Part shown: positions 1-5,770 of the stretch, one piece after another
Layout: every line of letters starts with the position of its first letter
Numbering within the stretch: position 1 is the stretch's first letter
Assembly: GCA_023457875.1 (NCBI GenBank)
Contig: JAEXBC010000138.1
Coordinates: 1-8,659, forward strand
Direction of reading: 5' to 3'
DNA length: 8,659 nt
From: Bacillota bacterium
Lineage (GTDB): Bacteria; Bacillota; Clostridia; Lachnospirales; Cellulosilyticaceae
Translations under genes and position numbers: made by a program
The notes under the pieces: model-generated
The model's database searches: none
Seen by the model: only the letters and a program-made list of their open reading frames with translations
Told to the model about the DNA's origin: nothing

Positions 1-16
1 AAATAAAACTATACGT

Positions 17-22
17 AAGGGG
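17..22 (+). promoter_or_regulatory. Ribosome binding site of the HD-GYP gene
   Basis: AAGGGG lies 8 nt before the ATG at 31 and supports that start. No convincing -10/-35 pair is visible in the 30 bases before the gene, so its promoter probably lies left of the window. Confidence 0.75.
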
Positions 23-30
23 CGTTCATT

Positions 31-1050
31 ATGCAAAAAATAATTGTACCCATATCAAAATGCATCCCTGGTATGATTACTGCTGGTCCTATTATCGACT
101 TAACCACAGGTACTACTATCGTGGGGCAAAATCAAGAGCTTACAGCAGACCATATCAAAAACATTCCAAACTTCATTCATACGGATATTTGGGTTTACTT
201 AGATACATTTAATAAGGTTTGGAATTTACCACCTGAAACAATTGAAAACTACAAAAAATATAGCAACACACTTATGTCAGTGGTTAAAGATGTTGACGAT
301 AATAACGCTTTAAATATTAGCGATTTTAATGTTCTATGTGATGAGCTACTTGTTGATTTTAATGCGAATTACAATTTACTTGGTTGTACCAATTTGATTG
401 AACAACTAGATGCTACTACCTACAACCATAGCTTAAATGTAGCTTTTATTGCTGTGCTTATTTGTAGATGGTCTAAGCTCAATGAGGCCTTGATTCCTTC
501 TGCTATTAAAGCTGGTCTACTTCATGATATAGGATTACTTAATCTTTCCTTTGACTACTTTGACCCTAAGCTCTCTATGACAGATGAGCAAATGGCTGAA
601 TATGAAAAACATCCTATTTATAGCTACAATATGACACGCAGACTCAAGGATTTGGACCCAGCCATACCCAAAGCCATTTTAGCACATCACGAGCACTGTG
701 ATGGTTCTGGTTTTCCTGTTCATATTAGCTCACCTTACATATCAACCTTAGGAAAGGTGTTATGTATTGCTGATGCATATGACTTACTGCACCGCAAATA
801 TCACCTATTTGATACCATTAAAATTTTACTTACTGATATGCTAACAAAATTTGATCCAAACTTACTTTTAACGTTTTGTACGAATATTGCCACCTATTTT
901 ATTGGTTCCTTTGTTGTATTAAGTACAGACGAAATAGGGGAAGTGGTTTTTATTAATCCGCAATGTCTCTATAGACCTATTATTCGTATTAATGAACGTT
1001 TCATTAACTTATACGAATACCCTGATATTAGCATTATTTCAATCCAATAA
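31..1050 (+). CDS. HD-GYP domain protein, probable cyclic-di-GMP phosphodiesterase
   Basis: A 339-residue cytoplasmic protein with no signal peptide or membrane segment. The N-terminal ~85 residues resemble the small domain often found before HD-GYP modules (PGM, then a G-x-x-L-T pattern). The HD-GYP core spans about residues 125-260. Visible metal-ligand candidates are H133, H165-D166 (LLHDIG), H194 (KHP), H219-H220-E221 within HHEHCDGSGFP, and D248 (IADAYD). GYP is replaced by GFP, a mild change. The Lys that normally follows HDxG is Leu169, which is less usual. Residues ~290-325 (a G-x-x-V-x-L-S start, E-x-G-x-V-V, RPI) match the small C-terminal domain seen on many Firmicute HD-GYP proteins. 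The family hydrolyses cyclic-di-GMP to pGpG or GMP. The metal set is complete, so activity is plausible, but the Leu substitution leaves room for altered activity or a binding role. There is no receiver or sensory domain, so the input must come from a partner or from the N-terminal domain. ATG start with a good ribosome binding site. Confidence 0.88.
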   Translation: MQKIIVPISKCIPGMITAGPIIDLTTGTTIVGQNQELTADHIKNIPNFIHTDIWVYLDTFNKVWNLPPETIENYKKYSNTLMSVVKDVDDNNALNISDFNVLCDELLVDFNANYNLLGCTNLIEQLDATTYNHSLNVAFIAVLICRWSKLNEALIPSAIKAGLLHDIGLLNLSFDYFDPKLSMTDEQMAEYEKHPIYSYNMTRRLKDLDPAIPKAILAHHEHCDGSGFPVHISSPYISTLGKVLCIADAYDLLHRKYHLFDTIKILLTDMLTKFDPNLLLTFCTNIATYFIGSFVVLSTDEIGEVVFINPQCLYRPIIRINERFINLYEYPDISIISIQ

Positions 1051-1072
1051 ATTAGATAAGTAAGAAAAGAGA

Positions 1073-1118
1073 AAAAGGAACGATTGTAAAAAAAATATGC
1101 AATCGTTCTTTTTCTTTT
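1073..1118 (+). terminator. Intrinsic terminator after the HD-GYP gene
   Basis: The arm at 1078-1086 (GAACGATTG) pairs perfectly with 1100-1108 (CAATCGTTC). The stem continues through one G-U pair and A-T pairs to about 1073/1113, with a 13-nt A-rich loop. It runs into a T-rich tail (TTTTTCTTTT) and starts 22 nt past the stop codon. It should largely uncouple the HD-GYP gene from the receptor gene downstream. Confidence 0.88.
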
Positions 1119-1175
1119 ATAAAAAATGAATTCACATTTATTTTAGCAATAGAACTTTTCTAAAACTACCTTATA

Positions 1176-1199
1176 TAAACAAATATTAATATTTGTTTA
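1176..1199. repeat. Perfect 24-bp palindrome, possible operator
   Basis: The half-site TAAACAAATATT (1176-1187) is followed directly by its exact reverse complement (1188-1199), with no spacer and no mismatch. It ends 11 bp before the -35 box of the predicted receptor promoter and lies well after the preceding terminator, so it does not look like a terminator itself (no T-tract follows). A dimeric transcription factor site is the simplest reading. The AT-rich composition means chance self-complementarity is less surprising than in balanced DNA, but 12 consecutive matching pairs is still long. Confidence 0.6.
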
Positions 1200-1210
1200 C
1201 ACATATACTG

Positions 1211-1239
1211 TTGATAAAACTTAAAACTTTTTGTAAGAT
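1211..1239 (+). promoter_or_regulatory. Predicted sigma-A promoter of the 7TM receptor gene
   Basis: TTGATA (1211-1216, 5 of 6 to consensus) and TAAGAT (1234-1239, 4 of 6) are separated by 17 bp. Transcription would start near 1246, giving a leader of about 36 nt that contains the AAAGGA ribosome binding site at 1265-1270. Position and spacing are good; the -10 box is imperfect. Confidence 0.55.
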
Positions 1240-1281
1240 ACAAGTAGAACCTCATACTATCTACAAAGGATGTGACATACG

Positions 1282-2478
1282 TTGAAGAAAAAGCCCTTCT
1301 TTTTAACGATATTTATATGTATTATCATTTCTTTTATTTTTATTGGGATTTGTATTTCACATAATCACTTTAACCATCAAGGTAATGTCTATTCCTTAAA
1401 AGACAATTGGTACTATAGTATAAATGGTAAAATTCCAGTTTCCCTGTCCTTACCTACTCATATTGACCATTACTTTAAAAAAGGTGATGTGGTAGATCTC
1501 TACACCCATTTACCCCTGACCTCCATTGACAAACCTTATCTCTATACATCGTTATATCTTCAATATGTTGAGATCTACTTAGATGGAAAGATGATCTATC
1601 AATATGGTTCTCCAGTAAAGGAAAATGAAACCGTTGTGGTTGGTAGCGGCTATATCTGTATTCCTCTACCTGAAAACTATACCAATAGTAATTTACATAT
1701 ACGTTATATCCATACCTTTAACCATATCACCAATTATTTATTTCCGATTACGCTAAGAGCACAAGATTTAAAGTCTACACTTATCTACGAAAAAGCTGAG
1801 ACCCTTTATGCAAACAGTTGTTTCTTCATCTGTGGTTTGTTATGCATCGGTATAGGCATCTATTGGCTCGTAAAAAGACAGCCTTTTCTTTCCATGTTTC
1901 TTATTGGATTATTTGGACTTAATGCCTCTGTTTGGTTTTTATGCAATACAAAATGCATACAACTTTTTACTTCAGATTTAGTTTTTGTACATAACTTAGA
2001 ATACTTTTGCTTTTATCTTTTATGTATTCCTTTATGGCTGTTTTTCTATATTAATGTTTCAACGCCTTTTTTGAAGAAATATTGCCTTACAGTCCTCATT
2101 CCATTTATTACATTTTTTATTGGTGCTAGCATATTGAACTTTTGTAACGTAGTTAACTATTTCCAACTACTTACTTTTTATCATATTTTACTGATTACCA
2201 GTATTCTATTACTTATTTTATTAATCTGCTTCTTCCTTTATCAACATCATCCATTGGGAAGAGGATTACTTATAGGTATTCTTGCCCTAACCATATCAGG
2301 GGTATTAGAGCTCATTAAGTTTTATTCCACCAACATACCTATTCGTTCATTCTTCAATTATGGCATCATTATATTTTTCATAAGCATCTCTGTATCACTG
2401 GTTAATTTACAACAAAAGCCTTCTAAAACCATACAGCCTGTTTTCCCTAATCAGATACCAGACATTTTTAAATCGTAA
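1282..2478 (+). CDS. 7TM receptor-like membrane protein with extracellular domain and no output domain
   Basis: A 398-residue predicted membrane protein. Residues 7-26 form an N-terminal hydrophobic segment (signal anchor or signal peptide). Residues ~35-165 are an extracytoplasmic, beta-rich domain with W43, LP at 57-58, YLDGK (99-103) and IYQYGSP (105-111), a pattern I associate with the carbohydrate-binding-like sensory domains of 7TM receptors with diverse intracellular signalling modules. Seven hydrophobic segments follow, near 178-197, 203-221, 235-257, 268-288, 297-320, 327-346 and 355-375. Related proteins normally end in GGDEF, kinase or phosphatase modules; this one stops after a tail of about 23 residues (376-398). 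In-frame codons beyond the stop reach another stop within 8 codons, and the convergent glutamate racemase gene ends 20 bp away, so no module has been split off here. Start is TTG at 1282 with AAAGGA 11 nt upstream; the only in-frame ATG nearby (1270) is followed at once by TGA. Family assignment is from pattern, the topology is clear, the function is unknown. Confidence 0.75.
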   Translation: MKKKPFFLTIFICIIISFIFIGICISHNHFNHQGNVYSLKDNWYYSINGKIPVSLSLPTHIDHYFKKGDVVDLYTHLPLTSIDKPYLYTSLYLQYVEIYLDGKMIYQYGSPVKENETVVVGSGYICIPLPENYTNSNLHIRYIHTFNHITNYLFPITLRAQDLKSTLIYEKAETLYANSCFFICGLLCIGIGIYWLVKRQPFLSMFLIGLFGLNASVWFLCNTKCIQLFTSDLVFVHNLEYFCFYLLCIPLWLFFYINVSTPFLKKYCLTVLIPFITFFIGASILNFCNVVNYFQLLTFYHILLITSILLLILLICFFLYQHHPLGRGLLIGILALTISGVLELIKFYSTNIPIRSFFNYGIIIFFISISVSLVNLQQKPSKTIQPVFPNQIPDIFKS

Positions 2479-2498
2479 TGTAATTTTTCTACCGCTAA

Positions 2499-3269
2499 CT
2501 AGGTATGCTCTAATAAATTCAAATAGCGTTCCAGTATGGTATGATCTTGGCAACATTGGCCAGAGTAATAAAAAGTAACTCTGGGCTTCTCATAAGCATA
2601 ACAAAGTGGCTCATTGCTACCTACAATAAGTTCTTTTAAATGTTTGATTGTACCTTCATTACCATCAAATAATTGAATATGCTTCGGTAAAATACTCTGA
2701 AGCTGCTTTCTAAAATAAACAAAATGAGTACACCCTAATACGATACCAGTGATTTCTTCTAAATCAAACCCCGCTAACTTCTCATGAAAATAATTTGCAA
2801 TGAGCTTTTCATCAAACATATAATTTTCTGCAAATCCAACTAACTCAGGTAGCGCCAGAGAGTAAATGCGCTCTTGTTCTCCTAAACCATTAACTAACCT
2901 TTTATATTTCTCCTCCTTTAGGGCTAGAGGTGTAGCAGTAACCAAGATTTTCCCCTTAGGAAGATTGTCCATAGCCAGCTTAACCGCTGGCTCCATGCCA
3001 ATAATAGGTATACTATAGCGTAATCTTAGCGCATCCACAGCAATGCTTGTAGCTGTATTGCAAGCTATGACGATTGCATCTACCTGCTCCTTAATTAAAA
3101 ATTCAACTACCTGCATCACATAACCAAATACTTCTTCTTTTGACTTAGTGCCATAAGGTACATGATTGTTATCTGAATAATATATATAATCCACCTGTGG
3201 TAACAGGCGAAGTGCTGTCTTTAATACCGTAATGCCACCGATACCTGAATCAAATATACCAACTTTCAC
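2499..3269 (-). CDS. murI: Glutamate racemase
   Basis: Interconverts L- and D-glutamate in the cytoplasm, supplying D-glutamate for the peptidoglycan stem peptide (added by MurD). The 256 residues are near the usual ~265. The Asp/Glu racemase signature is complete: FDSGIGG at 6-12 (D7, S8), VPYGTKS at 37-43, the first catalytic cysteine C70 in ACNTATS, GMEPA at 91-95, and the second catalytic cysteine C180 with H182 in LGCTH. The two cysteines are the proton donor/acceptor pair of this cofactor-independent enzyme. Start is GTG at 3269, supported by AAAGGAGG 7 nt upstream; the protein begins right at the first beta strand, as is typical. The gene stands alone, convergent with the receptor gene (20 bp between stops, no strong hairpin seen there) and divergent from the NfeD gene. 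A second racemase copy elsewhere in the genome cannot be excluded. Confidence 0.97.
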   Translation of the reverse strand: MKVGIFDSGIGGITVLKTALRLLPQVDYIYYSDNNHVPYGTKSKEEVFGYVMQVVEFLIKEQVDAIVIACNTATSIAVDALRLRYSIPIIGMEPAVKLAMDNLPKGKILVTATPLALKEEKYKRLVNGLGEQERIYSLALPELVGFAENYMFDEKLIANYFHEKLAGFDLEEITGIVLGCTHFVYFRKQLQSILPKHIQLFDGNEGTIKHLKELIVGSNEPLCYAYEKPRVTFYYSGQCCQDHTILERYLNLLEHT

Positions 3270-3276
3270 CCTAATT

Positions 3277-3284
3277 CCTCCTTT
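3277..3284 (-). promoter_or_regulatory. Ribosome binding site fixing the GTG start of murI
   Basis: On the minus strand AAAGGAGG sits 7 nt before the GTG at 3269, a near-perfect anti-16S match that makes the non-ATG start convincing. Confidence 0.85.
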
Positions 3285-3304
3285 ATCAGGTTCATATCTT
3301 CATT

Positions 3305-3333
3305 ATTTTAATCCTATTCCCATTCCCTGTAAA
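3305..3333 (-). promoter_or_regulatory. Predicted sigma-A promoter of murI
   Basis: Read on the minus strand, TTTACA (3333-3328, 5 of 6) and TAAAAT (3310-3305, 5 of 6) are 17 bp apart. Transcription would start near 3298, about 29 nt before the GTG start, leaving room for the strong ribosome binding site. Confidence 0.55.
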
Positions 3334-3402
3334 CTAACTTTTTCGTTTTTGATGCATTAAATAGGACATTATCTCTTGTAAATCAAATATCCGCTTTATC
3401 AT

Positions 3403-3431
3403 TTTACTTTCAATTCGAAATATACTATAAT
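3403..3431 (+). promoter_or_regulatory. Predicted sigma-A promoter of the nfeD-flotillin pair
   Basis: TTTACT (3403-3408, 4 of 6) and a perfect TATAAT (3426-3431) with a 17-bp spacer. Transcription would start near 3438, followed by AAAGGAGG at 3451-3458, 5 nt before the ATG. I see no motif resembling the Bacillus sigma-W promoter that drives yuaF-yuaG-type operons. Confidence 0.65.
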
Positions 3432-3463
3432 ATGAATAAACCAAGTGTGTAAAGGAGGTTTTT

Positions 3464-3994
3464 ATGAATACCATTTATGTTTATGCGCTGGCTATTGGCC
3501 TTTTTTTCTTAATCCTTAGCTTTTTATTAGATGGACTAAGTGATATCATACAAGGCTTAAGCTATTTTTCCATTAGCTTTGATATCATGCCTGGTATTTT
3601 GCCAGTTACTCCTCTTCAAATTTGTGCTTTTTTAACAGGTTTTGGAGGAATAGGATACACCATATATACCTATACACCTTTTCACCTATTATTTGCCATT
3701 GCCTCTGGCCTTTTGTTAAGTGGACTAACGAAACTTCTTATTAATCATTTAAAAAAGGTAAATAGCGAGGCACTAACTGACGCTGACTTAATCGGTATGG
3801 AGGGAAAAGTGATTGTAACCATCTTTGAAAAGGGGGTAGGAAGTGTATCCCTAGATACGAACTATGGTAAAATCACCTACTCAGCAATAAGTAATAAGAC
3901 AATTAAGCAAGGTACCCGCGTTAAAGTATTGGATGTAAACAATCATATATTAATCGTCTCAGATCAGCCGATTTATTTTTTAAGTAAAAACTAA
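3464..3994 (+). CDS. NfeD-family membrane protein, flotillin partner (YuaF-like)
   Basis: A 176-residue protein, close in length to the short NfeD protein YuaF of Bacillus subtilis (about 174). Hydrophobic segments lie near residues 5-24, 50-70 and 72-96. They are followed by a soluble C-terminal domain (~105-168) with the NfeD OB-fold pattern: LIGMEGKV at 109-116, then alternating beta strands and a G150-T-R-V-K-V-L-D stretch ending in HILIV. It lacks the N-terminal ClpP-like protease domain of long NfeD proteins. NfeD genes are typically next to flotillin genes and their products work with flotillins in membrane microdomains; the flotillin gene follows here after 113 bp on the same strand. 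Sure of the family from topology, C-terminal pattern and context; the exact molecular role is not known from sequence. ATG start with an excellent ribosome binding site. Confidence 0.88.
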   Translation: MNTIYVYALAIGLFFLILSFLLDGLSDIIQGLSYFSISFDIMPGILPVTPLQICAFLTGFGGIGYTIYTYTPFHLLFAIASGLLLSGLTKLLINHLKKVNSEALTDADLIGMEGKVIVTIFEKGVGSVSLDTNYGKITYSAISNKTIKQGTRVKVLDVNNHILIVSDQPIYFLSKN

Positions 3995-3998
3995 CTTA

Positions 3999-4028
3999 TA
4001 TCCTAATGACTATTATCCTAATGACTAT
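3999..4028 (+). repeat. 15-bp perfect tandem duplication
   Basis: TATCCTAATGACTAT occurs twice head to tail (3999-4013 and 4014-4028) without mismatch, starting 5 nt after the nfeD stop codon. It probably arose by replication slippage. No function is evident, although the doubled motif adds length to the nfeD-flotillin spacer and could double a binding site. Confidence 0.9.
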
Positions 4029-4030
4029 TT

Positions 4031-4070
4031 GTTATATTTAAAATACCATTTGTGTATCAATAAATATAAC
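4031..4070. repeat. 10-bp inverted repeat upstream of the flotillin gene
   Basis: GTTATATTTA (4031-4040) is the exact reverse complement of TAAATATAAC (4061-4070). Inside the 20-nt spacer ATAC (4043-4046) can pair with GTAT (4054-4057), so an RNA hairpin could form with a 10-bp outer stem, a small internal loop, a 4-bp inner stem and a 7-nt loop. No T-tract follows, so it is a poor terminator. An operator around the candidate -35 box or an mRNA processing or stability element are alternatives. Confidence 0.6.
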
Positions 4071-4077
4071 TTATAAT
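4050..4077 (+). promoter_or_regulatory. Candidate promoter of the flotillin gene
   Basis: TTGTGT (4050-4055, 3 of 6) and a perfect TATAAT (4072-4077), spacer 16 bp. The -10 box lies in a short palindrome, TTATAAT-AAA-ATTATAA (4071-4087), whose right arm runs into a second TATAAT (4083-4088). The second box is probably too close to the ribosome binding site to give a useful leader. The weak -35 box makes this tentative; flotillin may be transcribed mainly from the nfeD promoter, or under activator control. Confidence 0.4.
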
Positions 4078-4107
4078 AAAATTATAATATATTGAAAGGG
4101 TGAGCTT

Positions 4108-5706
4108 ATGCCAACAAATTTTCTTTCCTCTATACCAATAGGGATCATCGGTATAGTTATCGCTGTTATTTTAATTATTGCTATTATCCTAAGTATGTGG
4201 AAAAAGGTTCCGCAGGATAAAGCAGCAGTTATAACTGGTCTTAAAAAACGTGTTATTACTGGTGGTGGTGGTCTTGTCATCCCTCTATTTGAGCGAATGG
4301 ATACCATCTCACTAGAAAGTATGAAACTCGATGTCAGAACAAACGGGGCTATGACTAGTCAAGGTGTACCGATTAATACAGATGGGGTTGCCGTAATCAA
4401 GGTACGTAATGACAAAAATTCTATTTTGGCAGCCATTGAGCAATTTAACTCTGCTAAAGAAGCTCAGACTGTTCAAACCATCAGCGATGTGGCAAGAGAA
4501 GTACTTGAAGGTAAACTTCGAGAAATCATTTCTAAATTAACGGTTGAAGAAATATATAACGATCGTGAAAGCTTTGGTGCTAAAGTACATGAGGTAGCTG
4601 GTACTGACCTGTCTGAAATGGGTCTAGAGATTAAAACCCTTACCATTAAGGACATTTCAGATAATAATGGCTATCTTAAGGCAATGGGTGAAGCCCGCAT
4701 AGCTGAAGTTAAGAAAAATGCACAAATTGCTGTAGCTGAGGCAAACAAAGAAACACAAATCAAAACATCTGAGGCACAACGTCTTGGTGAAACTGCTTCT
4801 ATTGAAGCACAAACTGCTATCGCTGAAGCCAATAAGAATAAAAATATCAAGCAGTTCAACTTTGAAAAGGAACAATTTGCTGCTAAGGCTGAAGCAGATG
4901 CTGCATATAGTATTCAAAAGAACATTACTCAAAAAACCATTACAGATACTGAGATGGACGCTGAAGTCATTAAACAGCAACGTCTTAAGGATGTAGAAAC
5001 TGAAAAAATCCAAATTGCTATTGCTACCGAGCTTAAGAATATCGAATTAGCACAAAGAAAAGCTGAAAGAAAAGAACAAGAATTGATTGAAACAATGGTC
5101 AAACCAGCTGAGGCTCAGAAGACTAAAGAGCAACTGAACGCAGAAGCAAGTAAGTATAAAGAAATTGCAGAGGCACAGGCGAGAACTGAAGCGCGTAAAT
5201 TGCAAGCTAACGTAGAAGCTGAAGCACGCAAGCTTCAAGCTGAAGCCGAATCAGAGGCGATTAGGATGCAAGGTCTTGCTGAAGCTGAGATAATCAAGCA
5301 AAAAGGTCTTGCTGAAGCTGAGGCAATTAGGATGCAAGGTCTTGCTGAAGCTGAGGCGATGGAAAAGAAAGCTGAAGCTTATGCTAAGTACACTGACGCA
5401 GGTAAAATGGAAATGCTGGTTACTATTCTTCCAGAATTGGCTAAGAATATTGCTGAGCCTATGTCTCGCATTGAAAAAATCATTGTTATGGATGGTGGTG
5501 GAGATGGAAATAGTGCTGTTTCCGTAGCTAAAACTGTATCAAGTACCATGACAACTGTAATGGATTCTGTAAAAGAATTAACTGGCTTTGATTTGGCAGA
5601 CACCATGAAGGCACATACATATGATGCTGCTGTTAACAAAAATGTCACCTTGGATGTTGCACATACAGGAAGTCCTTTAATAGACAATGTTTCTTCACAA
5701 AAATAA
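4108..5706 (+). CDS. floT: Flotillin-like SPFH protein (FloT/YuaG type)
   Basis: A 532-residue membrane scaffold protein, similar in length to B. subtilis YuaG/FloT (about 509). Residues ~11-31 are one hydrophobic segment followed by WKKVP. The SPFH/band-7 domain covers about 32-195, with TGGGGLVIPLFERMDTISLE (51-70) as the typical flotillin strand pair. A long charged, Ala/Glu-rich coiled coil fills ~195-425, rich in AEA motifs, and its last part (360-425) is six consecutive 11-residue units. A conserved-looking helix region (AGKMEMLVTILPELAKNIAEP, two pieces around 431-451) and a less charged C-terminal tail with GGGDG follow. Flotillins oligomerise in functional membrane microdomains and influence membrane fluidity, secretion and signalling complexes. 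The NfeD gene upstream fits the standard pair. Start ATG has AAAGGGTGA at 4095-4103. FloA is excluded because FloA is shorter (about 330 residues) and lacks this extended coiled coil. Confidence 0.93.
   Translation: MPTNFLSSIPIGIIGIVIAVILIIAIILSMWKKVPQDKAAVITGLKKRVITGGGGLVIPLFERMDTISLESMKLDVRTNGAMTSQGVPINTDGVAVIKVRNDKNSILAAIEQFNSAKEAQTVQTISDVAREVLEGKLREIISKLTVEEIYNDRESFGAKVHEVAGTDLSEMGLEIKTLTIKDISDNNGYLKAMGEARIAEVKKNAQIAVAEANKETQIKTSEAQRLGETASIEAQTAIAEANKNKNIKQFNFEKEQFAAKAEADAAYSIQKNITQKTITDTEMDAEVIKQQRLKDVETEKIQIAIATELKNIELAQRKAERKEQELIETMVKPAEAQKTKEQLNAEASKYKEIAEAQARTEARKLQANVEAEARKLQAEAESEAIRMQGLAEAEIIKQKGLAEAEAIRMQGLAEAEAMEKKAEAYAKYTDAGKMEMLVTILPELAKNIAEPMSRIEKIIVMDGGGDGNSAVSVAKTVSSTMTTVMDSVKELTGFDLADTMKAHTYDAAVNKNVTLDVAHTGSPLIDNVSSQK
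5185..5382 (+). repeat. Six in-frame 33-bp units coding 11-residue coiled-coil repeats
   Basis: Residues 360-425 of the flotillin divide exactly into six 11-residue units: TEARKLQANVE, AEARKLQAEAE, SEAIRMQGLAE, AEIIKQKGLAE, AEAIRMQGLAE and AEAMEKKAEAY. At DNA level 5254-5289 and 5320-5355 (66 bp apart) differ at only one of 36 positions, and AGGTCTTGCTGAAGCTGAG occurs three times. Hendecad periodicity fits a straight or slightly right-handed coiled coil. The near-identity of alternate units suggests recent duplication or gene conversion. Confidence 0.85.
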
Positions 5707-5725
5707 TCCAGTCCACTTATATCTT

Positions 5726-5770
5726 ATAAAGGGATTGTAGTCTCATTATAGGGCTACAATCCCTTTATTT
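5726..5770. terminator. Terminator between the convergent flotillin and foldase genes, probably bidirectional
   Basis: ATAAAGGGATTGTAG (5726-5740) pairs perfectly with CTACAATCCCTTTAT (5754-5768) around a 13-nt loop. On the plus strand the tail is T-rich (TTTATTT), 20 nt after the flotillin stop. On the minus strand the hairpin begins right after the foldase stop codon, with a weaker T-tract (CCCTTTAT), so it probably serves both genes. Confidence 0.85.

Noticed and set aside
2479..2512. Possible terminator hairpin between the receptor and murI genes (TACC/GGTA)
   Set aside because: Only a 4-bp stem with an 8-nt loop and no matching T-tract; too weak to call.
3334..3402. Possible riboswitch or other element in the murI-nfeD divergent spacer
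   Set aside because: Beyond the two promoters and ribosome binding sites I see no conserved RNA motif, long hairpin or repeat in this stretch.
4071..5687. Several open frames of 60-118 codons on both strands inside the flotillin gene
   Set aside because: They overlap a strongly supported gene, arise from the repetitive Ala/Glu/Lys codons of the coiled coil, and lack ribosome binding sites or recognisable domains.
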